Source: Hydractinia symbiolongicarpus
Lineage: Eukaryota > Cnidaria > Hydrozoa > Anthoathecata > Hydractiniidae
Direction: 5' to 3'
Assembly: GCF_029227915.1 (NCBI RefSeq)
Contig: NC_079884.1
Location: 186,001-250,000, forward strand
DNA length: 64,000 bases
This document shows, in pieces, positions 27,324-39,200 of this stretch. The notes beneath the pieces were generated by a model. The model made no database searches. It worked only from the letters and a program-made list of their open reading frames with translations, and was not told where the DNA came from. The translations under genes and the position numbers were made by a program. The stretch's first letter is position 1; the number at the start of each line of letters is the position of its first letter.

Positions 27324-30300
27324 TTACGAGGGAGGTGCACCAAACCCACCAGTTGGAGCACCACGTCCCAGACCACCATAGCCAGCACGCTAAAAAACAA
27401 GAAAAAGTACTTTAATTAGAATTAAATTTTGTAACTCTAACCATAATTATTGTAAATTAACACTGTCACTGATCAAGGACACCCCTTTCCTTAAAGAAAA
27501 TTTGGGTCAAAAGACGATAAAAAAGTACACTATCTAATAAAAATAGCCTTTTTTCAAATTTGAAGTACGTTCTGGGAGAAATTTACTCAAATTTATCAAT
27601 TCCTTTAATATCAAAAAGCACTTTGATCAAACAGATTTTTAGCGCATTGATTTCAACAAAAAATCTATACATATACATATATAAACACGAAATATATCGA
27701 ATTGTTAAACCTGAATGAAGAAAACTCATATTTTTTAGGCAAAATTTTTGATTCGCCAAATTAATTTGATGCCAAAAATTTCCCTCTTGATGTTGGTTGT
27801 TAAAATACATTCGTGCAAAACGCACAATTATTATTTAGTTGCATTTCTTACGGAAAAACTTATTGAGCATTACCCCAGCTACGAACAGCAGTTTGCAAAG
27901 GAAAATAGTTTGCATCGCTAAATCGTGGAAAATTAAATCCAGATTGGGTCGAATAAAAAAGACGGACATTTGTACAATGATTTTAAAAGACTTACGAATT
28001 CAGGGTTGAAGTCTGCCCCTGCTCCGGCTTTGTCTGATGCTCCTCCATCACGTCTGTAGGAGTCACGGCTAGAATCTCCTCCACGTGGTCCAGAGCTTCG
28101 TTGGTCACCACCTACGAGGAAAATGTTACTTGTGAAATGATCAAATTCAGATATTTTGCAAAAAAACGCGGTTTTGTAACCACACGTAAGGATTAGTAAG
28201 ATTCATCGTTTGCATTTTACTATCGCCAACAATAAGCCCTCGATGCATACAAAATCTTTTTTAGACTTTGTTCACTTGTTGCCTCTATTGCACAGAGGTT
28301 AAAACACAGATCGAGGATCGTATGCTTCCGACGAACGGTTAAAAAGATATTGGGGTTTAAAGGTTTAAAGGTGATCAATTACTTGGTTCCCAAACAGGGG
28401 ATTGACTGAGCTTTAAAATTTTAGTTCCAGGCAGTTCCTACTAAGCGTTCCATGTTATTGCCTCGAACTTAAAGTGCATTGCAATAGCTTTACTTTAATA
28501 ACTGTAATAAATGGAGACAAAACTAACTGATCAAATAATGAGACATAAAACAAAAGAATGGAAAATATCTGCCATTAATTTTAACAACGGCAGCAATGAC
28601 ACCAAAAAAGCTTTTTTAGAAATTTGCTTATCCATTCCTATATTGTATAAAGCTTAAAATGCTGATAGAGAAAGTGTATGGGATAATGTCCTTTTGACGA
28701 ACGGTTGAAGAGATAATGCGATTTAAAGGTTTTTGATGACATCAAGTTAGAAAGTTGATTCCATTTTGGCCCCAGGTGATAAATGTAACTGGCATCATCG
28801 CCTTGTTTTCAAATTATTTGTCCTTAAATTCAATTGCAATGCAACAGATTCATCAGACAAATGATGTCAGCTTAATGCATATTGTTAATGTTAATAAACG
28901 AGACATTATCCTTTTGGATACATTGAAGGAAAATGAATATGCCTTGCAGACTTAACCAATTGTTAAGGGATGTTTTTAGGCAAGATTATAGGCTTTCGGA
29001 ATGTTTGTAAGGAGAGAATATTACCTTTGGCCCATGGTTTTGGTGCATCGGATGGTTTTGTCGACTTTTTCAATGTTGCAGGAACAATCTCTGGTGGAAG
29101 GTGAAGAAAATCACGCAAATATTGAATGCCTTCATTTGTCACATACCAATAATAATGTCTCCATGCGAAGTTCTCTCTGACATATCCACGAGATTTAAGT
29201 GACTAAAAACAAATTTGAAACAACAATCAATAAACACACATTGATTAACCTACTATTCTGCCAGTTTTTTGGCTGTGACTAAATAAAAAAAAGTCTAATT
29301 TAGAGCCAGATCTACAAAATTAGACTATTTCTTTTTTTAACACAAAATAGATGTAGTATCCACGAAAAGTAACAAAAAGAATAAGTGTTCCATTTGTTGA
29401 GGAATTGATACACTTTTTATAGCATCAGAATGGAGCCAGGGATTCACTGGTTACGAATTGATGCATAATCAGCACACTAGAAAATTGTTCAGCTTTCAAA
29501 CAACAAACTAATAAACATAGACTGAGACAAAAGAAGATATGCAATATAAAACTATATGTTACATCAAGTTATCCTGACTCCTTGTCATTTTTCCTGCCTG
29601 GGTCTGATGCAACACTTGTTTCAGTTTGCCTTTTGTAAATAAGATACTGTACTCTTAAAAAACTTTAACATTTAAAAAAAATGATGAGTGATCTTTAGTC
29701 AAACAAATTCTGAGTTTTTCAAAAATATAAACGAGATATGTAGTATCCATGAAAAGTAACAAAAAGAATAATTGTTCCATTTGTTGAGGAATTGATACAC
29801 TTTTTATAGCATCAGAATGGAGCCAGGAATTCATCGGTAAAAATCACTGGTTACGAATTGATGCATGATCAGCACTCTAGAAAATTGTTCAGCTTTCAAA
29901 CAACAAACTAATAAACACACATTGAGACAAAAGAAGATAGGTAATATGAAAACTTCGTGTTCCATCAAGTTATCTTGACTCCTTGTCAATCTTTCTGGCT
30001 GGGCCTGATGCAACACTTTTTTCAGTTTTACCTTTTTTAATTAGGCGTTGTGCATGTAAAAAAAACTTTAACGTTCAACAAAAATAATATGTGATCTTCA
30101 GTCAGACAAATTTCTTGGGTTTTCCACAGACATAAGAGATGTGTAGTATCCACGAAAAGTAACAAAAAGAATAATTGTCCCATTTGTTGAGGAATTGATA
30201 CACTTTTTATAGCATCAGAATGGAGCCAGGGATTCACTGGTAAAAATCACTGGTTACGAATTGATGCATAATTAAAACCCAGGAAATATTTATTAGCTTT

Positions 30301-30459
30301 GTTAATCTCACCTACCTGCATGGCTTTAATAACTTCTAGATTTCTGACCTTCTCCTGATCACCATGCTTAGCCAAATTAAAATCTTTTATAGCTACCATG
30401 ACACCATCCTTGAATAACGACTCGTATATGGCTATTCGGTTCGCCTTTGAGATAATCAT
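27324..30459 (-). CDS. RPS10: 40S ribosomal protein S10 (eS10)
   Basis: A component of the small cytosolic ribosomal subunit. Four coding exons (30316-30459, 29025-29202, 27996-28111, 27324-27389) join in frame to 167 residues, against 165 in human. The winged-helix core is clear: [59 protein letters not shown] and [15 protein letters not shown]. The C-tail is the usual glycine/arginine-rich, disordered extension ([17 protein letters not shown]). The ATG is preceded by TTAATTTAG|A, an acceptor one base upstream, so a 5' leader is spliced on. Introns 1 and 2 hold tandemly duplicated blocks; those in intron 1 fold like H/ACA snoRNAs. Confidence 0.96.
28330..28830 (-). repeat. duplicated segment in RPS10 intron 2
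   Basis: GACGAACGGTT occurs at 28330-28340 and 28696-28706, followed in both by AAAGGTTT, a TTGATTCC/GTTCCC block and, further on, ATTGCAATGCAA-like sequence. Two diverged copies of a unit of about 366 bases. It could be a second duplicated intronic RNA, but no consistent snoRNA boxes were found. Confidence 0.35.
29349..29466 (-). ncRNA. H/ACA snoRNA candidate, copy 3 in transcript order
   Basis: Sense to RPS10, within intron 1. On the minus strand: lower stem GCATCA/TGATGC with upper stem CCAG/CTGG; an H box ATAAAA 15 bases after the upper stem; then a second hairpin with lower stem GTATC/GATAC and upper stem AACAAA/TTTGTT; an ACA box 16 bases after that stem and about 3 bases from the proposed 3' end. 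These spacings match the 14-16 base rule for H/ACA pseudouridylation guides. The target was not identified. Confidence 0.6.
29736..29866 (-). ncRNA. H/ACA snoRNA candidate, middle copy
   Basis: Same boxes and stems as the copy at 29349-29466: GCATCA/TGATGC, H box ATAAAA, GTATC/GATAC, AACAAA/TTTGTT and ACA. The 5' hairpin loop is 13 bases longer. The one base change in the 3' pocket (C to T on the plus strand at about 29750) lies in the proposed guide strand. Confidence 0.58.
30139..30269 (-). ncRNA. H/ACA snoRNA candidate, first in transcript
   Basis: Closest to RPS10 exon 1, about 46 bases inside the donor. All stems, the H box and ACA box are kept. It has the longer 5' hairpin loop. The sequence flanking the candidate diverges immediately outside GCATCA, consistent with a functional boundary there. 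Confidence 0.58.
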
Positions 30460-30460
30460 T

Positions 30461-31502
30461 CTAAATTAAGAGTAACAATCTTAGCACAATCTAGATTTCA
30501 ATGCAATGCTAGGGAAGAGTTAAATATGGATTTTTTTGAAGAATTTACCCCAGTAATCACCAATTGTTAAAAGGTAAATCTTGTGTGCCTCGGAAAAAAA
30601 ATGACTACAAACATTTGCATAGGAATACAGGTTTAGTTAATGTATTACCACAAGCTGAACAAAATAATTAAAGGGATTCCAAGGCATTTTTTACAAGTTG
30701 GAATAACTAGAAAAATTTTTTATGATAAATTTCCAATGTCCACTTTTTGTCAGAAGTTTAAGTAACCAAAGATATTGTTTTTTAATTTTGTTTTTCTTGT
30801 CATTTTAATCTTTTCAGACAATCTCCAGCCTTTTTTGTGGCACGCGACCCAGTTACACATTTATGTACTGGTCAAATTAATGACTTTCATTCACTATAAT
30901 GAATGACTTTTATAGCCAAAAATAATTAACGCGCCTTCGCAACAAAGTGAAAAAAATCCAAATCTATTTCTACATGAATGATTTTGTTTTTTTTAAAAAA
31001 TAATTAACATGATATTACTAGCTGTCTAAGCAATAAAAAAATATTAGCAGGAGGTGTGTGCATTTCTTATTTAATTGAAAATAACTTATTTTAAAAAACA
31101 GGTTGACCTGGACTATAACATGATGTTGACCTAGACAGGATATGATGCTCAAATGAGTATTGCCAAACTTGTTGGGTTGTAATACATAAAAAGAAAAATC
31201 TAACAATCCTTGGGGATGAGAAATAAGTTACTCAGTGGATGATATACGATTAAAAAAAACTACATCAATGTATTCCCTGATACATTAGGAGACAGTAATT
31301 ACTGTCTAATTAAAGCTTTCTTTTATATGATATTTTCCCAATTTGAAATGCAAAGATGAATGCTGTGTGTTTCTTCTTAAGAACGTTTAGATACAAAAAT
31401 GTGAGGTGTTTTAAATTTAGAGCATGCTAACCTTATATTTCTCAACTGCTCTACACTTTCATGATGAGTGCTTAGAAAAGCATGTATGGTACATTACTAT
31501 CG
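30461..31502. other. RPS10 upstream region
   Basis: Should contain the RPS10 promoter and 5' leader exon on the minus strand. No pattern is clear enough to mark. No other gene seen. Confidence 0.35.
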
Positions 31503-31504
31503 TA

Positions 31505-32219
31505 AGGCCGGTTTCAATACAGCTACATTTTGCGCCCAGTCGTAAAATGCGCCGCGACTTTTATCACATATACCGAACCATTTCCATTTAGCGATTTTTG
31601 CTCACGTGTTTTTTGCAAAAAATGGCTGATGTATAAACAGACGATATTCGTTGCTGCAAAATTTGAGAGTAGTCCTAGCAATATTTTTATGGCGTAGAAA
31701 TAAACAACGTTGTAAAACATGTAAGAAAAACATGTGGATGAGACGACTTTCCATAGAAAGAATCAAATACAACGTTTTGCTTATGGATTTAATGTCGTCA
31801 GATCATGAGTAGTCTTTTTAAGTTTGTTTACAATGTTGTTTCTTTGTGCCTCCACAGACTCATTAATGTTATTTTGTTTCTCATCTACTTCACTTGATTG
31901 ATATATATTCTGATTCTCTACATTCATTTGGTTTTGACAAAAATTTAACACAGAAACGAGATGTTGCTAGCCATATTGAAATGATCTAATTAAAAATTCT
32001 TTCGTAATTCATGTAGATTGCTACCTTTTGATTGGCTGTTAAGCTGAAGCGCAAAATGTAGCTCGCAAAAAGTAGAGCCTGTTTAACTTTTTTAAATCGC
32101 CCCAGCGCATACAAAAGCGCGAGGTCAGTGGCATTATTCTGATAATGCGCATGCGTAGATCAAAAGTCACGGCGCTTTTTACGACTGGGCGCAAAATGCA
32201 GTTGTATGGAAACCGGCCT
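31505..32219. mobile_element. long inverted-repeat MITE, Harbinger-like ends
   Basis: The ends are inverted repeats of about 48 bases: left AGGCCGGTTTCAATACAGCT, continuing ACATTTTGCGCCCAGTCGTA, matches the right end read on the other strand at all but about five positions. TA borders both ends. With one more base the borders are TAA and TTA, so either a TA duplication or a mutated 3-base TWA duplication (Harbinger rule) is possible. Sub-terminal GCGCAAAATG(T/C)AG repeats recur inside. No coding capacity. Confidence 0.8.
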
Positions 32220-32221
32220 TA

Positions 32222-33088
32222 AGGTAAACCTCGTAAATCAGCATTTGTACCTTATTTTTATAGAACTAATATAGAACATTTATTTTATTACATCTGTACT
32301 ATAACAGTTAGTAATAATTAAAGTGTTACTTACAAAATACACAATAGGGCCATGTGCCACTAAAAACACTGGGACTAGTATGCAAATTTTTAATAAAGAA
32401 AAAGGTCAAAGACTGGCAAGACGGCAGTCAAGCAATAAGAAAAATAAATATTTAAATTGTAGCTATATATATCTAGAGTTCCATAAGTTTTAACAAAAAG
32501 TGAATAATCATTTCGAATTTTTAATGTAATTCTTTGAGGTGAGTACAATAGTGTTGATAAAGTCTTAATTGTGAATGAGATAATAAAAAAAAATTAAAAT
32601 TTGTTTAAGAATATCTAAATAACCAATCTATGTTGCACACAAAAATTATCTTTTTTTTCTTGACTTGCAATTAAAACTGAGCACTAAGATAAACTAAGCA
32701 AGGCTTAATCGCCATCTTAAATATAGGCGTGATTATACAAATTTTAATAGGGAACTTATGGGGAAATTTTTGTATAATAGATGAGTTGCGTTGGACGTAA
32801 ACTTTAGATTTTGCATTAACAACATGGACATGTCCACAGATAAAAAATATAGACAATGACTACAATGATTGAAAATATAAAGCAAAACAAAAAGACTGGC
32901 GCTAAAATTAGCAAAATCTGCCCTAAAGAAGAAGGCAATAGTCTAGAAAAAAAAATTAATGCATTTTCAATCTTATATTCATAAAAATGTATAAATTACT
33001 GCAAATAGCCATTTTGGCCTGTGGTCCTTCTTTTGTTGCTCGTCAGGATGCGCACCTATACACAGAACTTTTAAAAACATTAGGAACA
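32222..33088. other. intergenic, nothing recognised
   Basis: AT-rich sequence between two transposable elements with no coding pattern. Confidence 0.5.
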
Positions 33089-33093
33089 ATAAA

Positions 33094-33655
33094 CAGTCAG
33101 GGATAACCGTAAATTAGGCTATGATAGTCTAATTAGTCTACGATGGTCTATTTGGGCGATTTATCTCTCCTAATTAGGCTATCAACATGGTTTTTCTGCC
33201 TATTGCTGTTCTGCTGCATAGTTGTAACAATTTTATTAGCTAAAAATATTCTATAGAACCTCCTTTTGATGGCCCAAATATATTTTTCTTTATTATTTGC
33301 GCTGTCAGAAGATATAGCGTTTAGTGTTTTTTGATTTAGAATGCATGCACGTGTTACGACACCTTTGTTTTATGGCAACGGTTGCTTTTGGACGAAGGCT
33401 AAATTTCCTGTGTGCATATTTTCAACATGGTGCTGCATAGTGACTATTTCTCGTCTAATAAGGCGACCCATAGACATTTGAATATAATTTTTAGTCCCGC
33501 AAAGTAAACTATAAAATATTTGCTCGCTAGAGATAATCGCAAAAGAAGAAAATAAATCTCCTAAATAGGAGATGATCTCCTAACTAGTCCATGGAAAATC
33601 TCCTAAGCTACTATCCTAATTGGGCGTAAGTCTAATTTGTGGTTGTCCCTGACTG
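33094..33655. mobile_element. MITE with 5-bp ATAAA target duplication
   Basis: Ends form an inverted repeat: left CAGTCAGGGATAACCGTAAA and right, read on the other strand, CAGTCAGGGACAACCACAAA, both continuing TTAG. ATAAA flanks both sides (33089-33093 and 33656-33660). The sub-terminal parts are crowded with CTAATTAG, CTCCTAA and GGCTAT(C/G)A motifs in both orientations. The 562-bp element is noncoding. I could not match the 5-bp duplication and CAGTCAGGGA end to a superfamily with confidence. Confidence 0.8.
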
Positions 33656-34021
33656 ATAAAGTCAGTAAGAGTTTTGACTGTGAGATTTGTTACTTTATCC
33701 AAAATCAAGTAGCTAAGGAAACATAAACAGGGTACAGCAACTGTAAAACCCCTAACATTTGGCCCTTTAATATACCTAGTAGACTAGTTTAAATAAAAAA
33801 CCTTCAATATCAGTACTGCACATTTTCCTGATCAGGTGAGTAATGGGTTATGACATATTTCACAAAAGTTTTGGCCTATCTTTCCACATTATATATGGGT
33901 TCGCCTGCTCATAGTTTATTTTATATATGTGAAGACATTACACCAATAACATGTTTCTTATGTCTTTAGCTAGCTAGCGCTATAGGTTATCAATCATTAT
34001 TTCTTTCACAATTTAGACTTG

Positions 34022-34215
34022 ATAGTTCCTGGGGCAAAGCCCAGAGGCAGACCGAGAAAGATTTGGCAGGTTATAAGGACAGACTTGATACAGAGGAAGT
34101 TGAGTTTGGATCTAACACAGTCTAGATCAGATTGGAAGAGGGTCATTAATATACCCCGTCCAACCCCTGCTAGCATGGAAAACGGACGTTAAGCGGAGAA
34201 TGATGATGAAATATA
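34022..34215 (+). mobile_element. 3' end of a non-LTR retrotransposon
   Basis: Plus-strand translation gives RPRGRPRKIWQVIRTDLIQR, then SRSDWKRVINIPRPTPASME. This matches the C-terminus of endonuclease/reverse-transcriptase LINE proteins common in invertebrates (G-R-P-R-K-x-W ... W ... R-P-T-P). It ends in an ATGATGATG tail, as expected for a LINE 3' end. The remainder of the element is absent, a typical 5' truncation. Confidence 0.7.
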
Positions 34216-36291
34216 TTTTTTGATTAGTTTTTTGCTTTGGCTAGCCTAATTTGTCACCTAAGCTAGCTAGGAGTAGCTACAAATTTATGTTGTCTTGATA
34301 GCTGTTTTGGTGTATCCTGTAAGTATGTAAGTCTGTCATCCTGTAAGTCTGTCATCTGTACCGTAATAAAAGACTCATTTATTCAAAAGCTAGCTATCCT
34401 TGCTTGCTTTAAGACATCAAAAAAATAAAATCTTTTTACCCTGTTAGCCAGAAACAAATAGTAATTTACCATGTTGTTGATCCAACATAAATAAACATTA
34501 ATAGCGCCAGAACGGCATGGTGATTTTTTTTAATTGGTGAATCGGCACAAGATACGCACGTGACTTCATATAAACAAAATTGGCCCGCACTTTTGTCCAG
34601 CGGACCTTTTACAAAACAATTTTTTCTCAAAAAGTACTCCCCCAATCCAGGTAAGTTTGAACTAATTTGATAGTTGCGGACTCCCTTGATCGGGTGATTA
34701 GCCCCGGTCGGGGAAAAGTGCCGTACTGAATATGGCACAGAAGCAGCATAGGAATTATTGTGGTCGAAAACGCGTCATAATATTGGTTAAACCAATCAGG
34801 GGCCAGTATTCAGATTAAGCAGCCATTACGAAATGGTGTACAAATGCTGTTATCATGTTTTTGTGGTGAAACCTTCATAAATACAATACTGGATTTTTCA
34901 AGGAATTTTTCTTTTTTTTAGTCAAATCTTAATGTTTTAGATACTGTTCAATTTTTGCCATTTTGTGAAATTTTAAGGCCGTTTATGCTTGTAAATTCTG
35001 TTTAATTAAGATTTCTACTGTGAAGGTTTAACCATGAAAAGTCCATATACCCCATCGGAGAGCAATGAAGAGGACATTCCAACCGCAAGAATTGGCGTAA
35101 AACACATAGGTAGCTAGGTAGCTAAGCTTTAAGGCCAAGACCTGGCTATTGTTTATAATGTAAACCAAGAAATTCACTATTTACTGGTAGTTATTACAAC
35201 AGCAACAATAGAAAAAATAACGATATGTGAAATATAAGTAAGTATTGACTGAACGTCTGATTTCCATTTCCTCTGTATTTATGTGCATGTAAACACGCAT
35301 ATAAAGACGCCATCACTAAAATAAAATGCTTAGTTGGATCCCTACATTCTGTTACACATAGGGACATACATATTTAGTTGTAAACCCAATTGATCCATGA
35401 GATACAGTAAGATTTTTACTAAATTTACCTTGCTATCCTCTGATCCTTCGCGAACCCGATTTAAAAAGATCCATTCATAGTTGGGCTACCATTTTGGACA
35501 TAAAATACGGATCAAGGATCAAAATAGATAGAATTCATTATAGTAATAATTTTTTTACTTTCGTCTACATAATAATACCTTGTTCTTTACTATATGTTTG
35601 TCCTGTATCCTATAAGCTTCCTTTTCTCAACATTTACCATAAAATACCTTTTTCCTAAGGATTTGTACATGGAAAATATCGTTCATGTTTTATATTTTCG
35701 TTGGTATTCCTGAAATCATCAAAACATAAGACCACACGGGGGTAAATAAAAAGAAAATCCTGCAATAAAAGGTTTGTTATAAATTTTTGTAATATGCTTT
35801 TACATAAAAGAGGTTAATGTTTTATTTGAAAAACAAAAAAAAGCCTAGAATATGTATTATAACTAAAATATTTATTTCAATGTAAATTCATTTTTTGTAC
35901 ATATACCCTGAATCAAATCTGCGAGGAAAAGTACGAGAAATCAGGCGCGCGTTAAGAAGCACTGATTTTGGAAATTGACATTATTTGATTTGATTTGTGA
36001 TTGATTGTTTTATTTGCTTTTGTTGTGAAAGGATTTTATATTTACGACTGAGAAGTGGAAGCAGATGTTATTGTATTTATCTATTTTTTTAACCTTTTAT
36101 CTTTAGCTGCGTTATTAATTTTTTATATGGTTTTCTCCCAGCATGAAAGGAAAATTAGATTGAGAAATATTATATACATTTAGTTAATACGATTTTAAAC
36201 AAAACGCGACTTAGAGAATGATGATGATAAAACAATTTGTGGAGAACAAAATGACCCAGCTATAACAAGTTTTGGATTTTAATGTTTCAAA
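34216..36291. other. intergenic, laminin upstream
   Basis: No gene recognised. The last few hundred bases should include the laminin promoter and 5' UTR. GTAAGT(A/C)TGT repeats occur near 34318-34360. Confidence 0.4.
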
Positions 36292-39200
36292 ATGTTGTTG
36301 TTTATTTCTCTTCTTGGTCTTGTTGTTTTGTTATTGACAAATAAAACATTTGCACAGGGCTACAGTTGCTATGATTTTAAATTCAAGCCTATTGTGTGCA
36401 GGCCAGGACCTGAAAAATTAGGTCACGGACGTATCATTGATGTAACACCAAATATGACTTGTGGCACACCACCAAGTGGATATTGCAGAACTTCACAGCC
36501 TCTAGGTTGTTACCAGTGCAATGCATCTTCATTTTTACACAGACACCCTTCTCGTTATTTAACAGATAATGAGAACCCTTTAAACTTTCCGTCTTCTGGT
36601 TTTAAACAAACATGGTGGCAGTCGGTAACCTGGTGGGATGCAAAACAGCAATCCTTATTGGTGAACAACATTTTAAAAGTCAAATTAACTTTGTCAATGA
36701 ATAAAACATATGATTTGACTGGCACGATAAAGGTTACATTTTATTCTAGTAAACCACATGCATTTGTATTTGAAAAGTCTAGTGATTATGGCTTGACGTG
36801 GATCCCTTACAGATATTATGCAGATGACTGTACTTATAGGTTCCCTAATGTTTCTAAGAAGAGCAGTGTTAAAACTGCTTTAGATGTTTACTGTGTTGAA
36901 GATAAGAGTGTCACAGCTGTTCAAGGAAGCCAAGTAACATTTGAACCACACTATACAGCAGATAACCTTTGGACAAACTTTACACAGCAATATTTAAAGG
37001 CCACTGATTTCAGGATCTCACTGGAGTATCCTTGGACAGATGGTAATGAAGTTATAAATCAAGAACCATTTTTGAACCAATATTATTACGATATAAGTGA
37101 TATTCAGATTAAGGGTCGTTGTCATTGTAATGGGCATGCCCCTTATTGTTTTGGCCCTAACATCAATGAGCAGAAATGTAATTGTCAACATAATACTGAT
37201 GGAATTGACTGTGAAATGTGTCTACCATTATATAACAATAAACCATGGAAGCATGCTGAATCACCAACAAAGCCAAACCCTTGTGAAGGTTTGATTTTTT
37301 TTATAATAAAGGCCACTATATTAGAAAGTTTGCCCATCATTATTTTAGGTCAAGAAAGGTTAGTTTAATTTTGCCTAAAAATGAAACCTTGCCAGAAGCA
37401 AATTTGATGTCTCTGGAAATGAGGAAATTACGAGCGGACCTCATAGATATGTTTGAAACGACCACCAATGTTAGCCTACTATGCCTGTATCCATGTCACA
37501 ACAAAGTAATCAAAATGCATACAAAAAAACTTTTAGAAATAAATGATGACATTTATTTCTAAAAGTTTTTTTCCATAAGTTTCATAACCGTGATTGTTTG
37601 ACATCAGTCACATAAAGCTGATTCATACTTGTGAAAGAAACGTAAGAAAAAGACTGTGAACACCTTCTACGTTTCAGCATAATTTTTGTGGTGTGAACCA
37701 GAAAACGCAAAGAAAGCCAAATGCAACAAACCCAAGAATATTCTCAAAAATAAAAATAAACTGTAATAATTTGAAGTGAATAATATTATAAAAGTGCTGA
37801 AAATAGAATTTTTTTAAAGAAAAGCTGGTAGAAAAAGCTACTTTAAAAAAATGTTGCTTGTGTTTGTGCTTGCATTGCAAACTTGAACCAGGTTATGTAA
37901 CTGACTCACTTGCGGACTTAATCTTGTGGTCCTTACATGAATTTATAGCATTGCTGTACATAGACTAAACCATCTTAACTAGCCACTCACCCACACTTAA
38001 GTCCCTAATAACCAATCAAATATCTATACATGGCACTTCATTAAAAGCATACTCAAAATCTGTAAAAGCAAAATAGAGATCCTTTTTCTATCCTAAATAC
38101 TGTCCCTGAAGCTATCTGAGTAAAAAATTTTGCAACTGTAGTGCCATGCACTGGAAAAACCTAAAAAACTTATTAATCACCCTTCCAATAACTTTATTAC
38201 CTTATTAACCAACTTTAATTAACTGTTTCAAATGCATCACCCTTGCTCATGAAACAATTGACTATTACACTATACTGCCAGTCACAATCTTTATAATCTG
38301 ATTGGCAAGACTTGCAATAAACTCAACTTAAACATTTTTAAACGCTTTTACCATATCTGTAACAACACCTGACATACCTGCAGCCTTGTCAATCTTCATG
38401 TTCTTAGTAGTTACACTTCCCATTCTGTCTTGATCTACATAGCTGGCCTGTCTACTGCATCATCATCTTCCGGCAAATTATCTTTATATCTCTTCCAAGC
38501 TAAATTTTTTGTCCCCCTGTACTATTCAAGACACTTCTCACTTGAAACATCTTGGTTTCTTCATTGACCTTGCTATTTGGGCACCTTATTATGCTGGTCT
38601 TATCTTCTTAACACTTCTACAAATATGTTTTCCTTGCTTCTGACTTTACCTGTACGACCACGGTGCTTAACTTGTTAGCAGATATTTTTACTATTTTCGA
38701 ACTTTCCTGTTTTTCTTAATACACTTTTTCAATTCATTATTTCATTACCTGGGTCTGCATATGTATCAGGTATCATCAGAAGCTTCTCAGAAAACTTTTC
38801 TTCAAAGTAGTCTAATTTTAACTATCACATTGACTATCCTGGGCCAATTGCTGAAGTTTTGTACTAAATTGTGTGCTACAATCTCTTCCTTCAACTTCCA
38901 AACTTTCCGACAGAGCCCTTGGCTTTCTTATTTCAAAACAATACCACAACCAGCAACCTGTGCTTGGAAACACACTCTTCTCCTGATATAACTTTCACAT
39001 CCTTCACCACCTTCTTGTCTGACTTTCTAACCAGGCAGTAATCTATCTGACAATTTGTCTGACAATCACATAAGTCATAGTTTGCAACCACCATGTCCAT
39101 TGCTATTCCAAACTCAAGCAATCTTTCATTTTTCTTATTTTTGCTCCGAAATCCATAGCCTCCTTCCACATCTCTGTAACCTTCATCAGACAGGCCCTTA

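Larger units (their letters stand above)
29349..30275 (-). repeat. tandem array in RPS10 intron 1
   Basis: Two and a third copies of a unit of 387-403 bases. Each unit starts (plus strand) with TGTAGTATCCA(C/T)GAAAAGTA at 29352, 29739 and 30142. The first 130 bases of the unit are nearly identical in all three copies, apart from a 13-base insertion in copies 2 and 3; the remaining 260 bases are clearly more diverged between the two full copies. The conserved part coincides with the snoRNA candidates. Confidence 0.85.

Noticed and set aside
36282-36294. An upstream ATG at 36282 as the laminin start
   Set aside because: It is in a different frame and gives no signal peptide; the ATG at 36292 opens directly into a typical hydrophobic signal sequence.
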